DNA of 64,000 bases from Hyphomicrobium sp. GTDB lineage: Bacteria > Pseudomonadota > Alphaproteobacteria > Rhizobiales > Hyphomicrobiaceae. Positions 28,256-36,437 of the stretch are shown in pieces; the first letter of the stretch is position 1, and each line of letters starts with the position of its first letter. Position numbers and translations under genes: made by a program. Under the pieces are notes generated by a model that made no database searches, was not told the origin of the DNA, and worked only from the letters and a program-made list of their open reading frames with translations. The stretch is taken from contig PERI01000004.1 in assembly GCA_002928515.1 (NCBI GenBank), positions 215,625 to 279,624 on the forward strand, read 5' to 3'.

Positions 28256-29344
28256 TTAGTTGGTTTTCGAGGCTGTTGTCGGAGCGGTGGCACTGGCTGC
28301 GCCATCCAACTTAAAGAAAGCATCGACACGCATGCCGGTGAACAATGGCGGGTTGCCATCGAGCGCCACCATCACTTCAACGACTTCGACATCATTGGGA
28401 CGGCGTGGTCCGCGTGTGGCAATGCGCGGCGTACCGAGCGATTGGGAAATCGATGTCACGGTGCCTTCGAAGGTTTGATCGGGGAAGGCATCGGCTTTGA
28501 CAACGACGCCTTGGCCGATGCGAACTTTCGCTGCGTCACGCTCTTCGACTTCTGCGCGTAATCTGAGAGCTGTGAGATCGCCGAATACGACGAGCACGCT
28601 TTCAGGTGAGGGCACGGCGGTTTCACCAACCTTGCCAACCATATTCAGGATTGTGCCGTTGCCAGGTGCGCGCACGCGGGTGCGCTCAAGGGCTATTTCG
28701 GCAGAGGCTAATTCTGCGCGCGCTGTTGCGAGTGACGACTCAAGTCGCTGCGATAGCGGCATACCGATCTTGGCATTGGCATCTATCAAAGCCGTACGCT
28801 CAGCATTGACTTTGTCGAGCGCGTCTTTGACCTTTGTGCGCTCAGCTTCCAGCGTGTCCGCGCCAGCAGATTCAAATTTCACAGCGCGCATGGCTTTGTC
28901 GAACGACTCGCGTGCCGCAAATAGTGCGCGCTCGGCAGATGCGACAGCATCTTCAGCGCGGCGACGTTCTAGCGCAAGACCGGTCACTTTTTCCTCTTCG
29001 CGTTCGCGCTCGCGCACGGAGACCTCAGCCAAAGCGGCTGCGATCTTGACGTAAATTTCCTGGTCGTCGAGGCGAACCAACAGGTCGCCTTCTTTCACTT
29101 GGTCGTTGGTCTTGGCCAGCACTTCGGTAATGCGGCCGGGGACTTGAGCCGCGATGCGGACCTCGCCGTCCTTCGGCTCGACGCGTCCGGTGGCCGATGC
29201 GGCCCACTGCGCGGTTGCGGTGACCACTGGCGTTTCTGCATGGGCTGCGCCGCGGCCTTCATAATTTGTGACGGCATAGCCCAGCGCAATTGCAAGGACG
29301 GCTGCGGTGGCAATCGTTGACACCGATGAATCAATCTTATGCAT
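28256..29344 (-). CDS. ABC exporter periplasmic adaptor (HlyD/DevB-like)
   Basis: A 362-residue membrane fusion protein: N-terminal signal anchor (residues 9-27), lipoyl half GRVEPKDGEVRIAAQVPGRI, a long Glu/Arg/Ala-rich coiled-coil hairpin (about 100-215), second lipoyl half TRVRAPGNGTILNMVGKVGE and a beta-barrel. ALGYAVTNYEGRG near the N-terminus and its partners point to the DevBCA/heterocyst-type ABC exporter adaptors. Third gene of a minus-strand operon permease-ATPase-adaptor; it overlaps the ATPase gene by 8 bp. Confidence 0.92.
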   Translation of the reverse strand: MHKIDSSVSTIATAAVLAIALGYAVTNYEGRGAAHAETPVVTATAQWAASATGRVEPKDGEVRIAAQVPGRITEVLAKTNDQVKEGDLLVRLDDQEIYVKIAAALAEVSVREREREEEKVTGLALERRRAEDAVASAERALFAARESFDKAMRAVKFESAGADTLEAERTKVKDALDKVNAERTALIDANAKIGMPLSQRLESSLATARAELASAEIALERTRVRAPGNGTILNMVGKVGETAVPSPESVLVVFGDLTALRLRAEVEERDAAKVRIGQGVVVKADAFPDQTFEGTVTSISQSLGTPRIATRGPRRPNDVEVVEVMVALDGNPPLFTGMRVDAFFKLDGAASATAPTTASKTN

Positions 29345-30107
29345 GTAGTTTTCGCCTCTTCGTCAAATCTGTGATTTCCGGGGCATTGATGCCTTCGGGT
29401 CGGCGTTCCTCGCCGACAATGCGTCCGTCTTCGATGCGCACCACGCGGTCTGCATATCCGAGTGTGCGCGGATCATGGGTCACAGCGAGCACGCTGCGAT
29501 GTTGTTCTTTGGCGATGCGCGATAGCAATGCCATGACCGCGTGACCGTTTTCGCTATCGAGCGCGGCCGTCGGTTCGTCTGCCAAAACGATCGATGGCGA
29601 TGACGCAATCGCGCGCGCGACTGCTACGCGCTGCTGCTCTCCGCCCGATAAGTTACCGGGATAGTTGGTCAGGCGATGGCCGAGGCCCACATCACGCAGC
29701 ACGTCTTCCGAACGGCTGGTCGCCGCAAAGCCTGTGATGCCGCGAACATCGAGGGCGATGCGCACGTTTTCGATGGCGTTCAAGGTGGGAAACAAATTGT
29801 AGGATTGGAAGATGAAACCGATGTGATCGCGGCGCACGCGCGCCATCTCTTCTGGAGATAGGCCCGAGATCGTTTGACCGGCAATCGTCAGCTTTCCTGA
29901 CGTCGGCGTCATGATGCCACCCAAGATCGACAACAGCGTTGTTTTACCTGAACCGGACGGCCCCATGAGCAAAGTGAGTTCGCCGGGAACAAGGTCGATG
30001 CTGACGCTTTTCAAAGCCATCACGAGGCCAGCGCCGGAGCCCAGTTCCTTGACGACATTTTCTGCGTGCAGCACCGGAGCTGGGCGTGGGAGTTCTTTTT
30101 CTGTCAT
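29337..30107 (-). CDS. ABC transporter ATP-binding protein (DevA/MacB-like)
   Basis: A 256-residue ATPase. Walker A is MGPSGSGKTTLLSILGG, the signature is LSGGEQQRVAVARAIAS, Walker B is SIVLADEPTAALDSENG, and the H-loop is in AVTHDPRTLGYADRV. The spacing and LAV-rich patterns are those of LolD/MacB/DevA-type exporters. It overlaps both operon neighbours by a few bases. Confidence 0.95.
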   Translation of the reverse strand: MTEKELPRPAPVLHAENVVKELGSGAGLVMALKSVSIDLVPGELTLLMGPSGSGKTTLLSILGGIMTPTSGKLTIAGQTISGLSPEEMARVRRDHIGFIFQSYNLFPTLNAIENVRIALDVRGITGFAATSRSEDVLRDVGLGHRLTNYPGNLSGGEQQRVAVARAIASSPSIVLADEPTAALDSENGHAVMALLSRIAKEQHRSVLAVTHDPRTLGYADRVVRIEDGRIVGEERRPEGINAPEITDLTKRRKLHA

Positions 30108-31234
30108 CGCGAAAACACCGTTGCGGGATCGATTTTAGTGACTTTGACAATCGCTGACAGAGCCGAAATCGCGCACATGCCGACGGTCAGAGCAAACAGC
30201 CAGAAAGCTAAGCCCGGCGTCATGACTAGCGGCAAGGCCGAGTCCTGACTGGCGTACAAGATCAACAAAGAGATGATCATGCCGAGCCCATAGCCAATCA
30301 CTGCACTAAATCCTGCTTGCGCCAATATCACTTTGTGAATGTAACCCTTCGAAGAGCCCAATGCTCGCAAAGTCGCGAATTCGTGAATGTGATCCTTGGT
30401 GCTGGAGTAGAGCGTCTGGGCAACGATGACGGTACCGACGAGACTACCCAGCAGCGCGCCACCGATGAGTGCCAAGCCTGCACCGGTTTTGAACAGCCAC
30501 TGCTTCAAACTGCGATTGCGGAATTCTTCCGTCGTCAGGACTTCGGCAGTTTCCAGTCGTTTGCCGAGGTCGGCTTGCACGGTTTTCGCGTCAGCACCCG
30601 GCGCTAGTTTGATAAGTAAAAATGTTGTGCGATCGCTTTCGGCTCCGAGCAGTTGGCGCGAGCGATTGAGCGTGGTGTAGGCGTAAGGTGACTGGGTGAA
30701 GGAGCGTACACCCTCGGTCAATGCTCGCACCTTGATACGCCCGGCCGCGACTTGAGCGGTGTCGCCGATGCCATTGATGCCAAGTTCGCCGAGATAGCTT
30801 TGGTCAACGGCAACCGCGTCAGGTGCTTTAATGTCTTCCAAAGTTCCTTGGCTCAACGACCAAGGTACAAGTCCCTTTTCTTCAAAATCGCTGCCGATGA
30901 CGACGACGCGGGTCGAGCCACCTTCTGGCTTGCGCCACTCGGCGAACGAAACGACGAGCGGAACGACGGTTTCAACACCAGGTGTGGCCAATGCCTGATG
31001 GCGTTCGCGGTCGGTCAATAGCAGTCCACCATCCTCAAAGCTTTTGGCGCCGTAGGTGGTTACCCACAGATCGGCGTCGGCCTGATCTATGTTGGCCGTG
31101 ATCATGCGGCTAGAGCCGAGGTAGAGGCCAAGTTGAACGGCAACGAGCACGATGGAGAATAAAATGCCGACCAGCGTCACCGCCAGTCGAATTCGATCGT
31201 GAAACAGATTGCGAAGTGCCAGCGTGAGGATCAT
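30104..31234 (-). CDS. ABC transporter permease (FtsX/DevC-like)
   Basis: A permease of 376 residues from the ATG at 31,234 (a TTG at 31,255 would add seven). Topology is one N-terminal helix (LAVTLVGILFSIVLVAVQLG), a periplasmic domain of about 210 residues, then three C-terminal helices with the FtsX motif region HEFATLRALGSSKGYIHKVI. It is the first gene of the DevCA-B type exporter operon. Substrates of this group include glycolipids and other envelope molecules; none can be assigned here. Confidence 0.92.
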   Translation of the reverse strand: MILTLALRNLFHDRIRLAVTLVGILFSIVLVAVQLGLYLGSSRMITANIDQADADLWVTTYGAKSFEDGGLLLTDRERHQALATPGVETVVPLVVSFAEWRKPEGGSTRVVVIGSDFEEKGLVPWSLSQGTLEDIKAPDAVAVDQSYLGELGINGIGDTAQVAAGRIKVRALTEGVRSFTQSPYAYTTLNRSRQLLGAESDRTTFLLIKLAPGADAKTVQADLGKRLETAEVLTTEEFRNRSLKQWLFKTGAGLALIGGALLGSLVGTVIVAQTLYSSTKDHIHEFATLRALGSSKGYIHKVILAQAGFSAVIGYGLGMIISLLILYASQDSALPLVMTPGLAFWLFALTVGMCAISALSAIVKVTKIDPATVFSR

Positions 31235-31526
31235 GGCGTTAGCTAAATCTTTCAAAAAAAATGTGGTCGTCGTCCGTTAAGATCAGTGGACTGTGCGACG
31301 ATGCGCGTTCGCGAAATTCGCGCTCTGCGATGGTGAGCATCGTATATACCCGCGGGCCCGTGACCACCACACCCCCGCGACACTAAGGGTTGTCATTTAA
31401 GCTTATCTTGAGGTTGCAGAGCCTACGTCCCCCAACTTCCTGTAAGAGTTTGCCAGATCGAGTTAATCAACGTGCTCCAATGTTTCGCCGTTTTCGAGGC
31501 ATAGGAAAAGAAAAACCATTGAACAC

Positions 31527-32330
31527 ATGCGGTCTTTTGTCATGAGGATGCGTAATACTTTGAAAAAACTCGGACCTTGTCCGGCGACTTCGCGAAGCCT
31601 TGCGATTGTGACAGCTCTGCTTTGCGGAGCGGCTTCGGCCATTGCTGCGCCGAAAGAGGCCGGGCTTTGGATCGACGACACCGGCAAGGGCGCCGTACAA
31701 ATCGATGTCTGCGGCACAAAGCTCTGCGGGCGTATTGTTTGGCTGAAAGACCTCGTCGATAAGAATGGCGACCCCCTCACGGATAAAAATAATCCCGATC
31801 CAGGCAAACAAAGCCGCCCCATTTGCGGTCTGCAAATTCTAGGTGGTTTGCAACAATTGACCGAGGGCGGGTTCGACAACGGCTGGGTGTATGACCCCAA
31901 AGTCGGAAAGGCCTATAGCGTCGCTATCGAGCTGAGCAGTCCCACGCGATTGAAAGTGACGGGCTACGCTGGTGTGAAGTTTCTCGGCAAGAGTTTCATT
32001 TGGACACGTGCAAGCGGAGAGCTTCCCTCATGTGATGTGACCGAGGCTGCCGTCGAAAAAGAGGTGCCAGCAGCGCCACCTGCGAAGGCTGCAAAGAAGC
32101 CCACCGCTGCAAAACCTGACGCGACGAATAAAGCGGCCCTCGCCAAACCAACCACCGGGAAAACCGGCGCAGCAAAGCCAGCAACTGCGAAACCGGCGTC
32201 TGCAAAAAAAGCTGCAGGGGAAGATTTACCGTGGGCGACCAGTCAAAAACCCAGCGCAGACAAACCGGCAAAGCCGGTTGCGAAGTCTGCAACGCCAAAG
32301 CCTGCATCACCTAAGCCAGCCGTCGAATAG
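31527..32330 (+). CDS. DUF2147 family secreted protein with Lys/Ala/Pro-rich tail
   Basis: A 267-residue protein with a signal peptide (cleavage near AASAIAAP, residue 41). The DUF2147 core is GLWIDDTGKGAVQIDVCGTKLCGRIVWL (seen as GLWIDDTGKGAVQIDVCG, KLCGRIVWL), ICGLQILGGL and GWVYDPKVGKAY, ending in GKSFIWTRA near residue 165. The last about 95 residues are low-complexity repeats of the type KPTAAKPDA/AAKPATAKPASAKKA, which could bind polyanions or cell wall; this tail is not part of the domain. It converges on the hydrolase gene with a strong bidirectional terminator between. Confidence 0.88.
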   Translation: MRSFVMRMRNTLKKLGPCPATSRSLAIVTALLCGAASAIAAPKEAGLWIDDTGKGAVQIDVCGTKLCGRIVWLKDLVDKNGDPLTDKNNPDPGKQSRPICGLQILGGLQQLTEGGFDNGWVYDPKVGKAYSVAIELSSPTRLKVTGYAGVKFLGKSFIWTRASGELPSCDVTEAAVEKEVPAAPPAKAAKKPTAAKPDATNKAALAKPTTGKTGAAKPATAKPASAKKAAGEDLPWATSQKPSADKPAKPVAKSATPKPASPKPAVE

Positions 32331-32369
32331 TGAAGAAAAAGCAGTAAATACTGGCTATATGTAATCATA

Positions 32370-32417
32370 TTTAAAAAAATGGCGGCGTGTGCCTTTAGCA
32401 CATGCCGCCAATTTTAT
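32370..32417. terminator. bidirectional terminator
   Basis: A 12-bp stem with one G-T pair (32,381-32,392 with 32,398-32,409, loop CTTTA) is followed by ATTTTATT on the plus strand, and on the minus strand by ATTTTTTTAAA. It lies between convergent genes and should serve both. Confidence 0.88.
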
Positions 32418-32439
32418 TGGGTCATTCAGTTGCTGAACA

Positions 32440-33348
32440 CTACTCGGCTGCGCCGTTGCCCTGCATCTGTTGTGATTTGGTTTCGGTCGCCCGTTTTGGC
32501 GCTTCGACCATTGGCTTGACGCCAAGGCGTGCCAGCACGCGCGTGATGAAATCCATCGAGCGATCGGCCACATAGTTACGCTGACGGTCGAGCGTGACCA
32601 GATGATAGCTATCGTCTAGGACGCAGACCTCAACCATACCGCTCAGCTTGCGTTGCAGAGTCATGGTATTTTTGATGTCGCTTTGATCGTCGTGGCGCGG
32701 ATGGAAGATCAACGTATGCGCGGTGATTTTCGAAAGTAGCGGTCGCACGTTGCGCACTAAGCGGAAGAATTCAAACACAGTGCCGCCACCGCGAACAGTA
32801 ATGTCCGAGGGCGTTGAGCCATCGCCGCGCAAAGCTTCAAGCGCGAAATTGCGAACGCGTTCGTCTTTGATGCCGAACGGTGCCGGGGTGCGGAACGAGA
32901 ATAAGCGTGCCGTCCACTTATCGCTGACGAGATGAAACAACTTCAATGTGTTCGGGATCGCCCAACCATTGACTGACAACGTCGGTGCAAACAGCATGAT
33001 GCCAGCCACGTCGTCCTGGCGGAATGACGCTAATCGCAGGGCAAGAGTGGCACCGGCCGACGCGCCGCCAATCAATACCGTGTCACACATGGAAGACAGT
33101 TCGTCGAATGCAGATTCGACAGCGTCATACCAATCGCGCCACGTTGAAAGACCCGAAACGTCGGTTCCGAACGTGAGACCGGGCACAACAGGGCAATACA
33201 CAGTGTGGCCCTGCCGCGCGAGCGACTGAGCGATAAATTTCAGTTCGAGTGGCGAGCCACCGAGTGAATGAACCAGCAGAACGCCCGTCGCGCCCCCTGG
33301 AAGGTAAAGGCTGCCGCGAGGCGCTTGAAATTTTTGGATATTTTTCAT
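32440..33348 (-). CDS. alpha/beta hydrolase (carboxylesterase/monoacylglycerol-lipase-like)
   Basis: About 302 residues from the ATG at 33,348. The oxyanion region is VLLVHSLGGSPLELKF, the nucleophile elbow is GGASAG (Ser in IGGASAGATLAL), the acid is probably Asp in FHPRHDDQSDIKN, and the catalytic His is in DDSYHLVTLDRQRNYV. The pattern resembles Est30-like carboxylesterases, which act on short acyl esters, but the substrate cannot be named. The C-terminal 25 residues (ATETKSQQMQ...) look unstructured. Confidence 0.85.
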   Translation of the reverse strand: MKNIQKFQAPRGSLYLPGGATGVLLVHSLGGSPLELKFIAQSLARQGHTVYCPVVPGLTFGTDVSGLSTWRDWYDAVESAFDELSSMCDTVLIGGASAGATLALRLASFRQDDVAGIMLFAPTLSVNGWAIPNTLKLFHLVSDKWTARLFSFRTPAPFGIKDERVRNFALEALRGDGSTPSDITVRGGGTVFEFFRLVRNVRPLLSKITAHTLIFHPRHDDQSDIKNTMTLQRKLSGMVEVCVLDDSYHLVTLDRQRNYVADRSMDFITRVLARLGVKPMVEAPKRATETKSQQMQGNGAAE

Positions 33349-33830
33349 AAGTTTACGTTGCACTCGCTCTTACATCACACGAAACTTTTACGACGCTGCT
33401 TTTCACAATGCTAACGCAACTTTGTCGCGCTGCCACACATGCCGCAGATCGGCAGCTATTTGGTCCTAAGACGACTGTTGTGAATTTAGTATGAACCCCA
33501 TGATATGGCCAGAGGATTAGGATTCTTCTAATCAACGTTTTTGGGCATCGGACCCATTGCCGCAACGCACACAAAAGTTGCAAAATGCTGCAATTCCTAC
33601 AGTTTTGGTTGCTGCATTGCGGCATAAATATGGTTAACAGCTGATCGGTTTTAGCCAATCCCATTCGGCATTCGATTTTGTCCATCGCAGACGCGAACCT
33701 GATGGCTGTCATTGCCGATCCATCTTTGTAGGGATGATTTTAAAAGCAGCGTCGTCAATGCGCATGACCCCTGTTCGCCCACATTCTGTTCGCTATAGTT
33801 AAAACCGCGAGCTTGTTCTCATGCTCGGAA
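33349..33830. other. 480-bp divergent intergenic region
   Basis: Lies between the hydrolase gene and the large unrecognised gene. A TATAGT hexamer about 35 bp before the next start could be a -10 element. Otherwise I see no gene or RNA; a 119-codon open frame on the minus strand has no supporting site or protein-like composition. Confidence 0.4.
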
Positions 33831-35696
33831 ATGCTTTCGAAACGAGGAAGCCGATTGTTTCAGCCGTTGCGTTCTGCGATCGCCCTTGTTTCGGTCATGG
33901 CACTTGTGGCTGCGCAAGTGAGCCCCGCGTTGGCGGCGCCTCAGCTATCGCGTGCTGACTATGAAGAATGCCAAGCACGTGACGAAAGTGGATTGAGAAC
34001 CGCGGTTGCTGCTATTTCGGCGCAAGCTCTCAAGACTGGCATCACGTCAGTCGATTTTCCAGCTTTGGTGCGCGAGCAATGGCGACGGACGGGCATTGGC
34101 GACGTTATCGATAAGCGCGTCGATATTGCGGTCGCAGAAGTTCAGAATGAAACCAGTTGGTCCGAACGGCTCAAGTCGCTGGCCGATACCGATACGTCCC
34201 AGAAACTTGCCACTACAGTCGCTGAAAAAGTTTATCGCTCGGAGGCAGTCACGAGTGCGATTGAGGCATTAGCGGCAGGCGTTGCTGGTGACGTCGGAAA
34301 ATCAATCGAGCTTGCCAGTGCGGATGCCGCCACCCCTCTCCTCGACTGTTTGAAGGCCTACATCGGTCCACGCTATGGCAGTGCCATTGCGGAAGGTGTT
34401 GCCGGTGACGCTAGCAAAGATCTCGCTCTCGACCCAAATCGGGGCGGCGGAGATGTTTCTGCAGGCGCTGTGCTGAAACAATCCAGCGGCGGGTTAGCTG
34501 GCGCGACCATCCTAGTCGTGCGGCGGCAACTTGCCGGGCTGGCGACACGGGTTGGCCAGCGCATCGTCGGCTCGGTATTATCGCGACTTGTCTCGGTCGT
34601 TGCTGGGGGCATCGGCTTGGTACTGATCGCCAAAGACATTTGGGATCTTCGCAACGGCGTGTTGCCCATCATATCCAGCGAAATGAAAGCGGCGGCAACG
34701 AAGGAAAAGGTGCAGGAAGAGCTTGCTAAAACAATTTCGGAGCAGATCAACGATCACGTCCAAGAGATAGCTTTGGCGACTGCCGATCAGGTCATTGAGG
34801 TTTGGCAAGGCTTTAAACGTGCCCATGCCCTGGTCCTCAAGATCGCTGAAGCCAACGGAGACTTCCGAACCTTTCTAGACAGCGTGAAACCGGAATCGCT
34901 TTCGCGGCTCGATGAGATCGTGGCATTGACGGTCGCCGACGAAGGCGAGCCCGGTGTGCTGACGCGCCTGAGTAACGGCTCTTTGAATACCGCAGTCAAC
35001 ATCATGCCGCCGATAGGTCTCGACATTGCTCGTGATACCAAGTCGGTCGGGACGGCACTCGACTGGTGGTCGCTGGCCGGCGAACGGCTCGATCGCGTGA
35101 TCGAATTCGACTTGCATAAACGCACCAAGCCTAGCGTTCTGACGCGCGCCAGTTTCACGAAGCTGCTCGACCTGCAAGATCGCGCTGCAATTACGCGACT
35201 GGCAAGTATTCCACCTGAGGCGCGTGACGCGTTATTCGGGCTTCAGGCTTCCGATCTCACCAAGCTCGCCAAAAGCCTATCTGAGAGCGAACTGACAACA
35301 CTCGCGAGCTATTTGACCGGCCTACCGTCTGGACCGCGCGAGCAAATTTTACGATCTGTCGCGGCTGAGCCTGCCAAGATGCGGATTTTGGCGTCGGCCA
35401 GCGTTCGCGACGCTATCATTGCCAGCGCAGATCAAACTGCTGCAGCGGACATGATGCTAAGCACGACATCGTCGTTCGTGCCGACCGCATTTCTGGCTGA
35501 CGCCGGGATGGCTTGGGATGGACGTGTCAGCCCTTGGCTACTTTGGCACAAGCATCCCGTGGGTATAGGTCTCCTTGTTTTGTTCGGCCTGATCATCGTT
35601 TTGTGGTTGCGACGACTGTTCCGGCCCAGGACTGAGACGGCGCGCGCAACGACGGCTGAAAAATCGGCTCCTAACTCTGGCCCTGATGTCACGTAG
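33831..35696 (+). CDS. large exported, membrane-anchored protein of unknown function
   Basis: About 621 residues, not recognised. From the ATG at 33,831 it starts with a good signal peptide (LRSAIALVSVMALVAAQVSP, cleavage after ALA). The body is Ala/Ser/Leu-rich and mostly helical. A hydrophobic region lies near residue 250 (VSVVAGGIGLVLIAKDIW) and a C-terminal helix (GIGLLVLFGLIIVLWLRRLF) near residue 590 is followed by a short basic tail, which predicts a periplasmic domain anchored at its C-terminus. LTKLAKSLSESELTTLASYL and neighbours resemble short helical repeats. Upstream frame extends to a TTG at 33,813. Confidence 0.72.
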   Translation: MLSKRGSRLFQPLRSAIALVSVMALVAAQVSPALAAPQLSRADYEECQARDESGLRTAVAAISAQALKTGITSVDFPALVREQWRRTGIGDVIDKRVDIAVAEVQNETSWSERLKSLADTDTSQKLATTVAEKVYRSEAVTSAIEALAAGVAGDVGKSIELASADAATPLLDCLKAYIGPRYGSAIAEGVAGDASKDLALDPNRGGGDVSAGAVLKQSSGGLAGATILVVRRQLAGLATRVGQRIVGSVLSRLVSVVAGGIGLVLIAKDIWDLRNGVLPIISSEMKAAATKEKVQEELAKTISEQINDHVQEIALATADQVIEVWQGFKRAHALVLKIAEANGDFRTFLDSVKPESLSRLDEIVALTVADEGEPGVLTRLSNGSLNTAVNIMPPIGLDIARDTKSVGTALDWWSLAGERLDRVIEFDLHKRTKPSVLTRASFTKLLDLQDRAAITRLASIPPEARDALFGLQASDLTKLAKSLSESELTTLASYLTGLPSGPREQILRSVAAEPAKMRILASASVRDAIIASADQTAAADMMLSTTSSFVPTAFLADAGMAWDGRVSPWLLWHKHPVGIGLLVLFGLIIVLWLRRLFRPRTETARATTAEKSAPNSGPDVT

Positions 35697-35824
35697 CAGC
35701 GGCTCAGGATGGCTCGGCCAAAGCTTTCCACACCTTGTATGCATGGTGTTGCGCTGCAACGCTTTGAAGCTGATATAAGTTCGCGAGTCGAAATTTGGCC
35801 AAGGCCTGAAGCGGGGGTGGTACA

Positions 35825-36043
35825 ATGATGCGCGCACGGTTCAGAAACGAAGAGGGAGTACGCGACGTGGGACTTAAGGCTCCAAGCATTATTACGTTTA
35901 TGCTGTCGGTCATCATCGCAGTTGTCGTTCTGACGTCCCACTTCTTCGGTGCAGAGATACCAGGCCTGAAAGGCAATGAGCTTTGGGCACTTCTTACGTC
36001 CTACACAATCCTCATGCTCGGCTGCATGGTGCGGGGTCTTTGA
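35825..36043 (+). CDS. small two-helix membrane protein
   Basis: A 72-residue protein of unknown function. A GGGGGTGG stretch four bases before the ATG supports this start. There are two hydrophobic helices: ITFMLSVIIAVVVLTSHFF and LWALLTSYTILMLGCMV. The linker is GAEIPGLKGNE. It stands alone, about 130 bp after the previous gene. Confidence 0.6.
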   Translation: MMRARFRNEEGVRDVGLKAPSIITFMLSVIIAVVVLTSHFFGAEIPGLKGNELWALLTSYTILMLGCMVRGL

Positions 36044-36194
36044 CTGCTATCGCACCGCGATATTTGATTTCAAAACTCAATTGAACAGTCGTGAATTAGC
36101 ACGCGTTTAGTTTAGTATTTTGAACATGTGCGCTGGTGTCGCGCGGCATCCCGCATTATGGAACTGCTCACGAAAGCCGCGCTAAGTTTTTTGC

Positions 36195-36437
36195 ATGCAA
36201 AGCACATCATCCGAATCGTTAGCTCGTCGCGCGCGCTTATCGTCCAAAGCGATTGTTGCGGCTTCGATATTAACTTTGGCAGCAGCGGTCGCGGTTGTTA
36301 CCGCGATCGGTGAAACTGATTTTGTTGCAGGCGATGATGGTGCGCCCGTCCAGACCGAAAATCGCAATCAAGATTCGGCATCCAACTTGCGTGCATCTCC
36401 CGAAGCTGCTGTCGTGCTACCGGCTGTCAGTAGATAG
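36195..36437 (+). CDS. small hypothetical protein with one membrane segment
   Basis: An 80-residue frame with one hydrophobic helix (AIVAASILTLAAAVAVVTAI) after a basic N-terminus, then a polar tail. There is no clear ribosome-binding site and the 3' end overlaps the pabB gene by 21 bp on the other strand, so it may not be real. Confidence 0.4.
   Translation: MQSTSSESLARRARLSSKAIVAASILTLAAAVAVVTAIGETDFVAGDDGAPVQTENRNQDSASNLRASPEAAVVLPAVSR

Noticed and set aside
33353..33712. 119-codon frame on the minus strand in the intergenic region
   Set aside because: No ribosome-binding site, composition not protein-like, overlaps the hydrolase start.
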